Program-made: the position numbers and the translations under genes
Origin: Incurvaria masculella
Taxonomy: Eukaryota; Arthropoda; Insecta; Lepidoptera; Incurvariidae
Assembly: GCA_946894095.1 (NCBI GenBank)
Contig: OX335650.1
Span: 4,898,001-4,962,000, forward strand
DNA length: 64,000 nt
Reading direction: 5' to 3'
The notes under the pieces: model-generated
Databases searched by the model: none
What the model was told of the DNA's origin: nothing
The model's input: the letters and a program-made list of their open reading frames with translations, nothing else
Shown: positions 11,641 to 22,461 of the stretch, piece by piece
How the letters are laid out: each line of letters begins with the position of its first letter
Numbering within the stretch: position 1 is the first letter of the stretch

Positions 11641-12004
11641 ATGAGAGGGTCGTGGGGCACCCGGTATGATGAACCACTTTAACGTCGGACGGAAAAATAT
11701 CGGACGGAGATGACGCTTAAAGCGTTAGGTGCCTATTTTAATTAAATGGACGCACACTGTTGCAGAGCACTTCCTATTATTTTTCATTACGGCCTGAACG
11801 TTGACACTAATGCCTGTCTTCTTTTTTACTAAGCAAAATACTCAGACACTTTTTCCCGTGTAGCTCCCATTCGCCAAACGAGCGATAGTTACCGGCTGCC
11901 GTGATGTTAGCCCAACACACCGCATTCCCGATAGGACTAAGTTGATCCTATGCTGTTGCAGAAGGTTATATTCACCGGTACAACTGCTTCTTCTTTATAT
12001 AATC
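11641..12004. other. Intergenic spacer with a SINE fragment
   Basis: Only a minus-oriented fragment of SINE family 1 (about 11895-11950, ATGTTAGCCCAACACACCGC) is recognised. No gene seen. Confidence 0.4.
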
Positions 12005-12396
12005 TTAAGAACGGCCCGTAAGCTATGTTCCCCATACAAACGTAGTTTACGTACATATGTACGTACGTACGTACGTACGTTTAACGTAGTTTAACACTGT
12101 TCTGATTTACCTGATATTTGGTATCTAATATTCTACAATAAATATCTGTGTCTGCACGTTTTTGTTTTGCTGAAAAATGTAAAGCAAGTAAAAGAACAGG
12201 CAAAAGAAAATCTTCATACAAATTTTCTTTTCTCTATTGTGTGACACAGGACATATTTTTCTAAAAAATAAAACACTTGCAGACATAGATATTAAGTCCC
12301 AAATATCAAGCAAATTGGAATAGTGGTTTTTGAAAGATTAGTAAACTACGTTTGTATGGGGAGCGTAATTTTCTGATGCTTACGGGCCCACCTTAA
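12005..12396 (+). mobile_element. TTAA-flanked MITE family 2 (GCCCGTAAGC ends)
   Basis: The ends are TTAAGAACGGCCCGTAAGC on the left and GCTTACGGGCCCACCTTAA on the right. Sub-terminal inverted segments read CCCCATACAAACGTAGTTTAC and its complement. A (ACGT)n run at about 12058-12083 lies inside. A second copy is at 39272-39639. Confidence 0.8.
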
Positions 12397-12397
12397 T

Positions 12398-12730
12398 AAG
12401 GCCGAACATAGACTACTGTAGCCACATATGGAAAGGTAGTCCCAGTACCTGCCCGTATCCTTGGACTCAAATCAGCGCCGAGCGGTCTGTCTTGTTGGGA
12501 ATCCACAACTTACCGCTGTCTTGGAGTCCCTGAGCCACAGACGGTTTGTGGAGTCGCTCAGTCTGTTCCACAGGTACTACCATGGACGTTACTCTGTGGA
12601 ATTTGCATCCCTTATTCCTCCCCATCCTACATATATCCAAAGCACCCGCCGCAAATAATCAGAGCACCCCCTTGTGGTTGACTTTTGAGAACGAACCGTT
12701 TCTCAAACTCAGGATATGGAACTGTCCGTC
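12398..12730 (+). pseudogene. Fragment of a non-LTR retrotransposon RT C-terminus
   Basis: A forward frame at 12461-12655 reads SNQRRAVCLVGNPQLTAVLE and on to HRYYHGRYS, the pattern seen downstream of the RT domain in jockey/CR1-like LINEs. An upstream segment in another frame reads RPNIDYCSHIWKGSPS. It is frameshifted and short, so clearly dead. Confidence 0.7.
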
Positions 12731-13640
12731 TCTCCTCAACCTTTGGTCCCCAGCACAGCCACCCATACGAGTTTTTTATTATAAAAATAAAGTGTCACGC
12801 CAGGACCTACCCTTTATTTCAGCACGGCTACATTGCACTGGATGGAAAATAGTCAATTCAAATGGAGGAGTAATTTCTGTCTGAAAAATGCTAATTTATT
12901 TATCTCCTACGGATCCTTGTACTGCTTGTCCATTGGTCTAAACCGCGTTGTGCTTTTGTTTCCCGTCTACATAGACCGTAGCCATTCCTTCCTCCGATCG
13001 CAACCCAGGGACGCTTCACTGGGTCTTGGGATTGTTTTCATCGTGCCCGAACAGTGTTCGAAAGGTTGACCGGACGTCTTCGGATAGTTGAAGTTGGTCC
13101 GTCGCGTTGTTGGCGGTCTCCGGTGCAACTTTGTAACCGCCCGTCCATTTCAACTATGCAGTACTTTTGCGTAGAGAGACTGCTCTGTAGGGATAGTTAA
13201 AAGCCCGTATGCTTTGTATACAGACGTCGCATTCCGTACGGAGGCGGTATAATTGTATAACGACCTTATATTTTTTTCTCTTCATTGTACCACCAGCGTT
13301 CATGGAAGTACAGCAGTAGCGATCCAAACTTATTCGTATGGTGGCAGCGTAGTCACGAGCTAGTGAAATTCGTTAGTTCACTTACGAATTCGGGACGTGC
13401 AACATCGAATGTTCGTTGCACTATTTAGCATCCTGTGAAGTTCCTTCGTGTTCGTACATGTCGTTGGAACTCGAAAAATCAGCAGTGAGTTAAAAATCGT
13501 AAGCTAACTTATTCGCCGGCGCTGCCGCCATTGTGATTAAACGTGGCTAACCGTGAGGTTTCGCGTGTACAGTATGTTTCACATTTATATTAAAAAAATG
13601 AGTCAAGTAAATGCTACTTCGTGTCACTGAACATAATTAT
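12731..13640. other. Spacer, no gene recognised
   Basis: A small SINE-like scrap occurs near 12830-12850 (CATTGCACTGGATGGAAAA). Otherwise nothing recognisable was seen on either strand. Confidence 0.35.
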
Positions 13641-13990
13641 TATGATTAATGTATACACTATATATCGCATTTATTGGCTATTTAAAACTTGGCAAGGACT
13701 GCAGAAATACTAACGATCGCATGGAAAATGCTTGTTGGAGATTCATAACATTGTCCTTCTGTCCCTTTTCTACCATGACTCAATGTGGAATAGGCAGAGA
13801 ATGCACCCCTTCACTGTCAACATTACTAAAATAAGAACCAACCGATCCTCTAAATCCTGTATCGACCGAATCGGTAAACTATGGAATGCACGATGTGTAC
13901 GCACAAAGTACAGCTAGGATTCCTTCAAACGTGGTGTGAGAAACACCTGGCAGCCCGGGTTGGTTTGCGCAGTCCCCGCGAAATTTGAAA
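13641..13990 (+). pseudogene. Second non-LTR retrotransposon C-terminal fragment
   Basis: Broken frames include RMHPFTVNITKIRTNRSS followed by SCIDRIGKLWNARC, matching the terminal part of LINE ORF2 proteins (the IGKLWN segment). Frames shift several times. It may be the continuation of the fragment at 12398. Confidence 0.6.
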
Positions 13991-14460
13991 ACCCATGCGT
14001 TCTGCGCCTATTATGTGAGAACCTGGCATACGCCATATTAACGTCGCTTAACATTACAAAAATACTTCCTTGCATGTGTGCAAACGTATGAACGTCCGTC
14101 AAAACAGATCTGTTGCCATAAGAAATAGTATTGCTCAGGAGATTTCACTTGCATTTCCTTCTGAAAATCTTGTACAGTCGACCAAAGAGTTAAGGATACA
14201 CGTCCGGTTGCAGTAAAAGATGAAGAAGTGAAATACCTTGACTTTTGGAAACAATTATAGTGCTGATTATACATTTAAACATAGTTGATAATGTCTGCTA
14301 CTTACTGTTGTGTAAGTTGTGTTCAACCACCATTCATTTTTACTTTAATCATCGGTTGACTGTACGTTAAGCTTCTAATGTTGTTACTATTGTTTCTCAC
14401 AATCTACTGCCGGCAAATCTTTACTTATCCTATCCTGCAACTTTCTGAAATTGTTTTCAC

Positions 14461-14520
14461 TAAGCCCGCCCGCCCACGCCGGCGGCGGGCGGCGGGCGGC
14501 GGGCGGTTCTCCGCCCCAGC
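14461..14520 (+). repeat. GC-rich GGCGGGC simple repeat
   Basis: Short tandem array of GGCGGGC-type units within AT-rich DNA. No coding frame is associated with it. Confidence 0.8.
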
Positions 14521-14762
14521 GCTCGCCGCGTGAATCATTGCGTCGGCTACGAACTTTTTAAACCTTTAGCAAAGGCTGAAAAATAAATTCTTGTTTAAGA
14601 GTTCACGCGGAAAGTTTTCAGTAGGTAATGTGTTGCGAAACAACCGCTTCGGTCGCACCTACTTACTGCAAGTTTGGCGCGATAAATCGTAGGGGTGCGC
14701 GGGTGAAAACGTTTTGTGTCGCTTTGATGAACATTTTCACGGCCTAGGGGTAAAGCCTCTGC

Positions 14763-14990
14763 AGGTCTATTCCTGGCGTTCAGTAATCAGGAATCAGGAA
14801 TCCCGAGTCTAGAAAATCACTTTTGTAGCGATTGTTAAAGCGAGCTTTTCAACGGAAAACCTTGATTTATTAAAAAAAACTATGCTCCGGAATATGAGTC
14901 ATGAAAATCGCTTTGAAAACCGCTACAAAAGCGGTTTTCTAGACTCAAGATTCCTGAGTCCTGATTTCGGAATGCCAGGAATAGGCCTAC
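14763..14990. mobile_element. Foldback MITE with long inverted ends
   Basis: The left arm (GTCTATTCCTGGCGTTCAG... through TCTAGAAAATCACTTTTGTA) pairs imperfectly with the right arm (TACAAAAGCGGTTTTCTAGA... through CCAGGAATAGGCCTAC). Arms are about 80-90 bp with a short centre, and there is no ORF. No second copy is in the window. Confidence 0.7.
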
Positions 14991-15394
14991 TGGTCCACAC
15001 AAAAGACCACTGGATCGAGACCCGGGATATGAGGATCATTTTTTCTCATTAAAAATTTAAATATACTTTATCTTCGAGAATGCAAGTTACAATCGGTTGG
15101 TGTTACTAGGTTGTGGGAGCCCGCCCGGGCTGGTTCCCATCGCTTTAATTAAAAATGGTCGAAGCGGCAATTAAAAAGTGTCTGTGTTTTCCACGCAGTT
15201 TAATGTATAGACTAGGAGGTTGCGTAAAAAATAATTACCATAACCTAAATGGCTGAAGCTCTGATCACAGAACAATGACCAACCGTCTGATACTAAATAT
15301 TTTGGTCTGCCTGCGCCAAGTGCTATAAATATGTGTGTACAAATACAAAAAGTCGTGTATCATGGATTCGAGTAAAGTTACCAAAAAAACAAAC

Positions 15395-15435
15395 ACGTAC
15401 ATACATACAGTTAAATCAACTGTATGTATGTACGT
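15395..15435. repeat. Palindrome with 18-bp arms
   Basis: ACGTACATACATACAGTT and its exact complement are separated by 5 bp. It is part of a dispersed repeat (about 15300-15560) whose relative at 19370-20020 carries MITE copy C. Confidence 0.8.
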
Positions 15436-15469
15436 TTTTGTTTTAATTTATATTTATAGTACGCACTTA

Positions 15470-15545
15470 ATGTGCAAAATTTCAGAAAAATGTTTCTTAA
15501 TCTGACTAAGGAAACAGGTCCGAACCATTGTATATCACTTACCGT
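15470..15545 (+). repeat. Empty-site paralogue of the MITE copy C insertion
   Basis: The sequence CAAAATTTCAGAAAAATG, then TTTCTTAATCTGACTAAGG and AAACAGGTCCGAACCATTG, matches the two flanks of the 19441-19990 MITE. A single TTAA stands where the other copy has TTAA-MITE-TTAA. Confidence 0.85.
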
Positions 15546-15682
15546 GCTGTAAATGCCCTTCCATATTAGGTTGCAGGCTAAATCCCGCAAAACCCTTGGT
15601 TCCATCGCATTGAATTAACGCTGGTTGAAGTGGCAATGAAAATGTTCCATCGATTTAATTGTTGTTTTTGTTGTTGTTTCAG

Positions 15683-15756
15683 GTCAGTGGCGTAGTGGGG
15701 CGCGCAGACGTGCTCGCCTGCTTTTTCTTTCTCTCATCGATGCTCGTCTACCACGG
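15683..15756 (+). CDS. TMTC1: TMTC1-like gene, visible exon 1 (multi-TM region)
   Basis: TMTC proteins are ER multi-membrane O-mannosyltransferases of cadherins with C-terminal TPR repeats. This exon follows a TTGTTGTTTCAG acceptor and ends at GG/GTCAGT. It encodes VSGVVGRADVLACFFFLSS..., matching the conserved GRAD motif and following membrane helix of the family; GRADVLAC plus a later KETG motif favour TMTC1 over its paralogues. The 2-nt phase at its end matches the exon at 29778, leaving a 14-kb intron that holds a Penelope element and MITEs. Upstream exons (start, first helices, DD-type lumenal loop) were not found and probably lie left of the window. Confidence 0.85.
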
Positions 15757-16528
15757 GTCAGTATTAGAATATGTTTTCTTTACACTGTAATTAAACTTAA
15801 ACTATGTAGACTGCTTCCGTCTAACACAATGTTCTTATTTGCTAAGAGGATAATTAGTTGATTGGGTTTAATGGCTCGTGCCTGTTTCCTCAGTCAAATG
15901 AATTAATTTTGTTCTGAGATTTTGCACATAAAATAAATCGACAAAGAGCTACGTCCGAACGTATTGATTTGTTTGATAACTTCTCTTATATCCATGAAAT
16001 TTTGCTCCTCAAAAAATTTGAATAAAAAAACTTAGAGGTATATTTATTAATCTAATTATTTATTGGTTCACAAACAGAATAATACACAATACATTTATTT
16101 ATTTATTTGGAAAAGCAAACAGATACAGACATGATTAAGATACAAAAGACAATTTAATACTAATTTACTAGATATGTACCCAGCACCGCATTTCACATGT
16201 AATATAAAAGAACTTTAAAGGGCTATTATTTCAGAAAGAAAACAAACATATCATCAGGCTAATCATAAAATAAAAGTTAATAATAAAACAAAATATAACT
16301 GAAGGTTGCAAGTTTCAAAAATTGAGCACAGATAATGTATGAGTGTAACATGATAACATGCATGGCAGAATCATTCTTAATTAAATAGGTAAAAGAAAAA
16401 AAAACTTAATAAACAAAAAAGAAAATAAAGAAAACGAAATATTACACAAACAAGCATATAAAAAATTAAAATGGATTATGATGAAAGGGTTGCTGCAACT
16501 TGCTTCTTAAAGTTATTATTACTGAGAT
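15757..16528. other. TMTC1 intron start, AT-rich
   Basis: Very AT-rich intronic sequence between exon 1 and the Penelope element. No frame or repeat was recognised. Confidence 0.5.
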
Positions 16529-16588
16529 AGTGTATATCTAATGCTTAATGTTTACGGATATACAGTGTTAAAAAGGCTCACTTCTTTT

Positions 16589-16660
16589 CGACGTTTCGTC
16601 CACCACGTTGCGGACATCATCAGGATCGCGGCGCGACCTCGAGGACCTCTGACGCGTCGT
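16589..16660 (-). ncRNA. Hammerhead-ribozyme-like core in the Penelope end
   Basis: On the minus strand the sequence reads CTGATGA (16623-16617), then GTCC...GGAC able to pair as stem II, then GAAA (16597-16594) and CGTC. These are the conserved hammerhead core boxes in order and spacing. An upstream CGTC (about 16650) could supply a 3-bp stem III and the cleavage-site C. Stem I pairing was not resolved by eye. Hammerhead motifs are known in Penelope-like element ends. Confidence 0.6.
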
Positions 16661-16664
16661 CCAG

Positions 16665-19082
16665 TCAGAAGTCAACTAAAGGTCGTCGGCTGCGGAGATT
16701 GTAGCTGTGGGTAGGTTCAGCTACAGATGCGGGTAGTAACACAGCACTTCGTTGGGCGATGAAATTGTCTGTGCAAACTATGCTCACGGTGTCACTGTGC
16801 GACAGTGTGGGCAGCTGAACCCTTGTGTTGCCATATTGTGCCAGTACTGGAGACCAAGACGATGATAGCCTCATACTGTCATCTCTGTTGAAATTCGGAT
16901 GTCTTGAAATCTCAATGGATTCTCGTACCAAGCGGGGTATATATTGTTTTTCAACAGCGATTGTTTTAACTTGGTCGAAACGGATCCAATGATTGCTTCC
17001 ATTGTTCAAGACATGCTCACAGATCGCCGACTTGTGAAACTCATTGTTTTTGACTGCCTTGATGTGCTCTCCTATTCTTGTTTGCACACTTCGTTTTGTC
17101 TGGCCAATATAGTTTTTCCCACAGCTACATGGTACTTTATATACTCCTGGGGCCTGTAGTGGGATTTTGTCTTTAGCTGATCTTAGCTTGGAGGATATTT
17201 TTGCGAGAGGTTTGAAAAAGGTTTTTATGCCCATTTTTCTGAAAATCTTTCCTATGCGATCCGTGACACCTCGCACGTATGGGAGGTATGCGCACTGTCT
17301 TTGGACTTCAGCCCTCTGTATCCTTTTTCTCGCTGTTTGCTGACAGAAATCCTTGGCACGAGTCTTGTAGTCATTGTAAGTTAAAACCTCCTTCACATAT
17401 TTCAACTCCTCGTTCACATGTTCGACGTCACAGATTTTGTACGCGCGGTTCACGAGAGATTGTGTGACAGACCTCAGCTGTGCTGGATGGTGATGCGAGT
17501 TAGCGTTCAAGTACCTGTTGGTGTGCGTAGGTTTGCGGTAGACTGTGTGGCCCAGCGTGCCGTCAGCTCTCCTCGTGACCAAAACATCAAGAAACGCTAA
17601 ACTTCCTTCTTTCTCAATCTCAATCGTGAACTTAATCTGTGGGTGAATCCGGTTCAAATGCTCGAGGAAACCGTCGAGGTGACTCCGTCCATGTGAAAAA
17701 ATTGCAAACGTGTCGTCCACATATCGGAACCAGATAACAGGGGGATGTTCTGCCGTTTCCAACGCCTGCTTCTCAAAGTCTTCCATGAATATGTTGGCCA
17801 CCACTGGAGCCACTGGTGATCCCATGGCAACTCCGTCTAGCTGCATGTAGTAGTCGCCTTGCCAGAGGAAATAATTTTGACGTAAACAGTGCTCTATAAG
17901 TCTCGTATGTCCCGTGTCAATGTTGTTATTGCCCAGATTTGCGTCAATGATCTGCAGGGCGTCTGTCAACGGAACATTAGTATAGAGCGACTCTACGTCA
18001 AAACTTACCATGAGGTCTTCTGGACCCAACTTAATGCTCGCCAGTTTTTCCACAAAATGTGCAGAGTCCTTTATGAAGGTGGCTGTCTTTCCAGTCAGTG
18101 GATGTAGGACGTGAGCCAAATATTTCGACAGGCGGTAGGTGGGTGAATCTATTTGGCTAACAATGGGTCTTAAAGGAGTGTCTGGCTTGTGAATCTTAGG
18201 TAATCCGTATAGTGTAGGTGGTTGTGGATTACATGAAATAAGCCCCTTCCTTTGATTCTGCGGTACCGGTGAGTCCTTCTCATTGATGAGAGCGGACGTC
18301 CTCCGCGTAACACGAGCCGTAGGATTATAATTTAGCTTCTGGTATGTCCCCGTAGAAAGCATAGCCCCAATCTTGCTCTTGTAGTCATCGGTGGACATGA
18401 CAACCGTCGCATTTCCCTTGTCCGCGGGCAGAACCGTCAATGATTCATCTTTGTGCAAGACCTTGAGAGCTGCTCTCTCAGCACCGGAGATATTCGGCCG
18501 AGGAAGACGAGCTCGTCGCATGATGTAGGCTGCATCCTGCCGAAGAGTCTCTGCATCATTTTTCGGTAGTCTGTTCCTTGTGATCGCCTCTTCGATACCC
18601 CCCACGATCCGTTCCACCGGTAATGTCGTAGGCGTAGGTACAAAATTAGGGCCCTTTGATAACACTTTAACCGCACTTTCCGAGAGAACTTTGTGGGATA
18701 GATTCACAACACAACAAACAGAATCTGTACTTGTGCGATTTGTTATGATATCTGTAGCTGTCAATCGGACAGGGTTGACAGCTGTCAGTGAACCGCGCTG
18801 TGATTGGTTGTTAGCGGCCGCCAATTTATCAAATTTTGCCCTATGGATCGCAGTACAACATTTTCGCTCATGCTCCGCCGCTTGCTTCGTAATTCGGTCG
18901 CACGTCTGCCATAACTCACTAGTTAAAGTATGTTTTAGCTTACTTTCCACTTCTTGGAGTTTATGACCGATAAAGTACGCATCTCTCCTTGTATTACGAA
19001 TAGTGAGGCTCAAAAGACGTTCTTCCGCACCTATCAACACGCTTTCGGAGCCACGAATATAATTCTTACCACTCAACTGCAC
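16665..19082 (-). CDS. Penelope-like reverse transcriptase with GIY-YIG endonuclease
   Basis: The uninterrupted 805-residue protein copies RNA into DNA at a nicked target. RT motifs: LPKIHKPDTPLRPI near 294-307, FDVESLYTNVPL at 361, GVAMGSPVAPVVANIF near 417 and the catalytic FRYVDD near 452-457. LAFLDVLVTR near 495 and VYRKPTHTNRYLN near 514 are typical of Penelope RTs. The C-terminal GIY-YIG nuclease shows GVYKVPCSCGKNYIGQTKRS from 646 with R669 and E673 (RIGEHI). The CSCG Cys pair inside the GIY-YIG region is typical of endonuclease-bearing Penelope elements. The first ATG of the long frame is used. With no stop or frameshift the copy is probably recent and could be autonomous (inference). 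Confidence 0.95.
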   Translation of the reverse strand: MQLSGKNYIRGSESVLIGAEERLLSLTIRNTRRDAYFIGHKLQEVESKLKHTLTSELWQTCDRITKQAAEHERKCCTAIHRAKFDKLAAANNQSQRGSLTAVNPVRLTATDIITNRTSTDSVCCVVNLSHKVLSESAVKVLSKGPNFVPTPTTLPVERIVGGIEEAITRNRLPKNDAETLRQDAAYIMRRARLPRPNISGAERAALKVLHKDESLTVLPADKGNATVVMSTDDYKSKIGAMLSTGTYQKLNYNPTARVTRRTSALINEKDSPVPQNQRKGLISCNPQPPTLYGLPKIHKPDTPLRPIVSQIDSPTYRLSKYLAHVLHPLTGKTATFIKDSAHFVEKLASIKLGPEDLMVSFDVESLYTNVPLTDALQIIDANLGNNNIDTGHTRLIEHCLRQNYFLWQGDYYMQLDGVAMGSPVAPVVANIFMEDFEKQALETAEHPPVIWFRYVDDTFAIFSHGRSHLDGFLEHLNRIHPQIKFTIEIEKEGSLAFLDVLVTRRADGTLGHTVYRKPTHTNRYLNANSHHHPAQLRSVTQSLVNRAYKICDVEHVNEELKYVKEVLTYNDYKTRAKDFCQQTARKRIQRAEVQRQCAYLPYVRGVTDRIGKIFRKMGIKTFFKPLAKISSKLRSAKDKIPLQAPGVYKVPCSCGKNYIGQTKRSVQTRIGEHIKAVKNNEFHKSAICEHVLNNGSNHWIRFDQVKTIAVEKQYIPRLVRESIEISRHPNFNRDDSMRLSSSWSPVLAQYGNTRVQLPTLSHSDTVSIVCTDNFIAQRSAVLLPASVAEPTHSYNLRSRRPLVDF

Positions 19083-19200
19083 ACATTTTGGTAGAATATT
19101 TTTATCACGGCATCTTTTTAGAAACGCGAGAGATGCAATACGTAAACATTAAGCATTATGTCGAACAACAGTGAAAATCTAAATAAACAGTGTATATCTA

Positions 19201-19440
19201 GATCAGGAAATACTCTGTTAAATTTATCACACATTTTATGGATAGGTATACGGTTACCAGCGTTGGTAACCGTATACTGATAGTACATAAAATTATGCCG
19301 TTTAAGAATATGTGTACATCCTACAAGCGGTGAATATGTCCATACATCATGGATATAAGTTAAGCAGAAAAAAAATCAAAACGTACAGACGTACCTCTCA
19401 GTTGGTTTATTCAATATGCAAAATTTCAGAAGAATATTTC
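19201..19440. other. Short spacer with a hairpin
   Basis: Positions 19246-19277 form a near-perfect palindrome (GTATACGGTTACCA with its complement). From about 19370 on, the sequence is the left half of the dispersed repeat interrupted by MITE copy C. Confidence 0.6.
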
Positions 19441-19990
19441 TTAAGGTGGCCCATCCCGCTCATCTCCCCATACAAAAGGGGAAAGAAGATCACGCCCATA
19501 TTTCTTGTCAGAGATCCAAAATTTTGGTCGAAATAGCTTTATTTGATCGAACTAGATGTCTGATGACCAATGGCATTATAAAATTGTGTTTGGTTTCTAA
19601 GTTATAAGGTCCGAAAATTCGAATTTTTTGCGCGTTTTGTACAATGACTTTGGAGGTGAATTACGCAATGATAAAGTAAAAACATCTTAAAAAGATTAGT
19701 CATAAGACATAGCTTATTTAATCAAGATTTATAATCTATTTAGTTTTTGTTAGATTTTTGACTACAGCGGTCGTGGTTTACTTTTAGCTACAAGTCGTTT
19801 TGAAATTAAAATTTTCGTAAATCTTACCAAATCATACACTATGCACATTGTCTTTTTTGTGGACATGTTGCATCTTCCTCATCACGGAGCCTGTCTTATT
19901 CTTCGAAACAGATAAGGTCCCAGAGCGTGACAGCACGGTTTTGTACCATGCCCGCGAATGAGTTAGGCCCGCCGGGTTGGGCCACCTTAA
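19441..19990 (+). mobile_element. TTAA-flanked MITE family 1, copy C
   Basis: The 550-bp copy has intact TTAAGGTGGCCCATCCCGCT and GGGTTGGGCCACCTTAA ends. It interrupts a dispersed repeat whose uninterrupted paralogue is at 15470-15545, which shows directly that TTAA is the duplicated target. Confidence 0.92.
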
Positions 19991-21141
19991 TTTCACTAAG
20001 GAAACAGGCACGAGCCGTTGTATGGAACTCGATCGCCTCAATATCCTCTTAACTTCCCCACGGTAATCCTCATCGGACCGCGACTGTACCCTGTGCCCTC
20101 CGCCTTGGTTTGCCAGCCCCCACCCCCCGAGTACATCCGTACGCGCGCTCGGTTATTGGAGAAGACGCCGCGTATAGTTCCCACAGGAAATACGTGCAGG
20201 AACCCTTTCGTCTATTTCAACGGGCTTCTTCTGCCGTAAACTTATTTATTGGGTCGAAGTAGACCTTATTTTGCAGGAATTCCAACTCCCGAGGGGTGAC
20301 GTTGCGTTGATACGTTAGGTACGATCTATTTTGATGTTTGTACCCTTTTCCGAAATATCGGTGTGCATGTGTTTGTTCAAATTAGGCGATTTGTGTTCTT
20401 TACCCGCTAGTAGTGACCACATCTTATCAACTCATTTTACGATCAAATATCCTGCGTGATTTCGTATTGATTTCGTTGAACCAATGAGGGATAACCGTTT
20501 TTATTTTATTTTCATTCGCACTTCTTATAAATAAACGTGTTAGAAATAATATTTGGTTTCATCAACAATGCTGCAAGGGCCCATATATATATTTTTTACT
20601 TTCGATTAATATAAATATAAGTTTCTATGTTACATCTGTTTGTCTGAATCTGTTTAAGGCTACAATAATCTCTGCTAGCAACATATTGGGATACGTTACA
20701 AATCTATTTATTCTTTATTTTTCATATCCTAGGAAACTTCGAGGACGGCACCAAAACGGTGAGACAACTAGAAATGGCTCTTACCCATTGGTTAAGCTTA
20801 CCAACTTGGAATGACTCAGTTCCGCTGCAAGAAAACTTCAATTATTCCGCCACTCTGACTGGATCCTGTCTTACCGGCTCCGTCTCGCTCGCACCTACAG
20901 TGGCCGCGCTATCCGTCTTGCTCCCCCGCCGGTAGACTACCGCCGTCTACCGCGAAGTCTCAGAAATTAATCCCCTTGAAGAAAATTAAGCCACCCGCCA
21001 GCTTCCGCGCTTACCTAACAATTTTGCTAAAGCATTATTTTTTCCTCTAACTAAACATGTACACATGCGCAGCGATTACGATTATTTGTTTAGAGAATTT
21101 TGTCAAAAATACTTTTGTCGGTCCGTTCGTTCGACTGATAG
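19991..21141. other. TMTC1 intron, unassigned
   Basis: Mostly unique sequence. A moderately GC-rich block (20035-20240) with a 73-codon frame and another near 20740-20960 resemble no family I know. No gene call made. Confidence 0.4.
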
Positions 21142-21506
21142 CAGAGCCTGTACCCGAAGTCCCAGTTGTCACCTAAATTGGCGCTTACGGCAAACCGATC
21201 GACTGGCGTTTTAAATGTATAGAAGTTGAAGAGCGCGCGCAGTGGGCGTTAAGCGAACTACCATTTGCGAGTCCGAGTTGACAGCTTACTCAACGTTGCC
21301 GTAAATACGTCGACGTTGCCGTTTACGTCGACTCTGCGTTTTCATACAAATCGGAAGTCCGAGTTTGACTTTGACAGCTTGAAGATGTAAAACCACAGAA
21401 TATCTAGTAAAAACGTGTATGAAGTTTGACGTTTTTACAAAAAAACGCCAGTTGATCGGTTTGCCGTGAACGCCAATTTAGGTGACAACTGGGACTACAG
21501 GCTCTG
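21142..21506. mobile_element. Foldback MITE with about 70-bp inverted ends
   Basis: The left end CAGAGCCTGTACCCGAAGTC, through CCTAAATTGGCGCTTACGG, pairs with the right end GCCAATTTAGGTGACAACTG ... CTACAGGCTCTG. The interior carries further small inverted motifs (TCGACGTTGCCGT). No ORF and no second copy in the window. Confidence 0.8.
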
Positions 21507-21933
21507 AACATCATAATCTTGGACGGAGTATACGTTGTGGATGCACGTAATCCTTGTATTCTACATAACGTGCCGTGTGAGTTCTGCCACTAAATCAAAG
21601 TTCTACTGTATCTTTTTACCTAAGCTACCCATATTGCCAATTTTTCCTTTATTCTAGATTGTGGTTCAGTATTTGTGACATCAATTCCACTGACAGTTTA
21701 ATTTAATGATTTTTTAATTTAATTAATTTAACGTTTAGAATCCTGGTGATGTCTTCTAGGTTTGTTCACCGGCTGAGGTTATATTATATTATTACTTTTA
21801 AATACAGGTTGAATTAGTCAATGATTTAAACAAAAATCAATTACACTTAATTATTTGATAAACTTTAACGTATTACTTGAAAATTAAATGTTACTTCTGA
21901 CTCAAAGAAATGAACCGCTGCAATAATAGATTT
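21507..21933. other. TMTC1 intron, no feature seen
   Basis: AT-rich intron sequence without recognisable repeats or frames. Confidence 0.4.
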
Positions 21934-22107
21934 TTGACATGACACAAAGCAGCTGTTAACAAACACTACTTACTAGGAACGAATTGGTTTTATTTCACGT
22001 AGGTATACGGGTAACGTCGATTGTTGACATGACACGAAGCAGCTGTTAACAAACACAGTTTACTAGGAACGCATTGGTTTTATTTCATGTAAGTGTACGG
22101 GATATAT
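21934..22107 (+). repeat. Two diverged tandem copies of an 87-bp unit
   Basis: Each unit contains TTGACATGACAC, AGCAGCTGTTAACAAACAC and TACTAGGAACG followed by ATTGGTTTTATTTCA. The copies (about 21934-22020 and 22021-22107) differ at roughly a tenth of positions. Non-coding. Confidence 0.8.
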
Positions 22108-22461
22108 TGTAGGTGATCGGAGCCTCTAAAAACAATTTCTGTATCCCATGTTTATTTTCGATTCCGCTCCGATCCGGTTCTGGAGTGTCGATACGATCGT
22201 CCGTTTCTCCGTCGTCTTTTCGACGCAAAAGTTGCGAAAGTCTCCGTAGGCGGAGAGAACCCTAATCGCGAAACTGATTAGAAAGTTGATAGTAATTCAA
22301 TTACCGGACTGAAAGTAGTCGGTAGTGGGGAGAGGCTTGGTCGTATCTGTCGTAATGAAACTAGCTCTTTGGGAGTAGCTTGAGTAGACTCTGCTAGATG
22401 ATTCTTCGCTAGTTGAATGGCTCAAATGCACAGCTGGTTCGAATAAAAATGCCTTAGGGCC

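Larger units (their letters stand above)
16541..19188 (-). mobile_element. Penelope-like element, structurally complete
   Basis: The element is bounded by 12-bp target duplications AGTGTATATCTA at 16529-16540 and 19189-19200. Short inverted ends AATGCTTAATGTTTACG (from 16542) and CGTAAACATTAAGCATT (19141-19157) lie just inside. It holds one intact 805-residue frame and a hammerhead-like core downstream of it. It sits in the first visible intron of the TMTC1-like gene, in antisense orientation. Confidence 0.9.

Noticed and set aside
16944..18966. Plus-strand ORFs of 60-128 codons across the Penelope element
   Set aside because: They are shadows of the 805-codon minus-strand frame.
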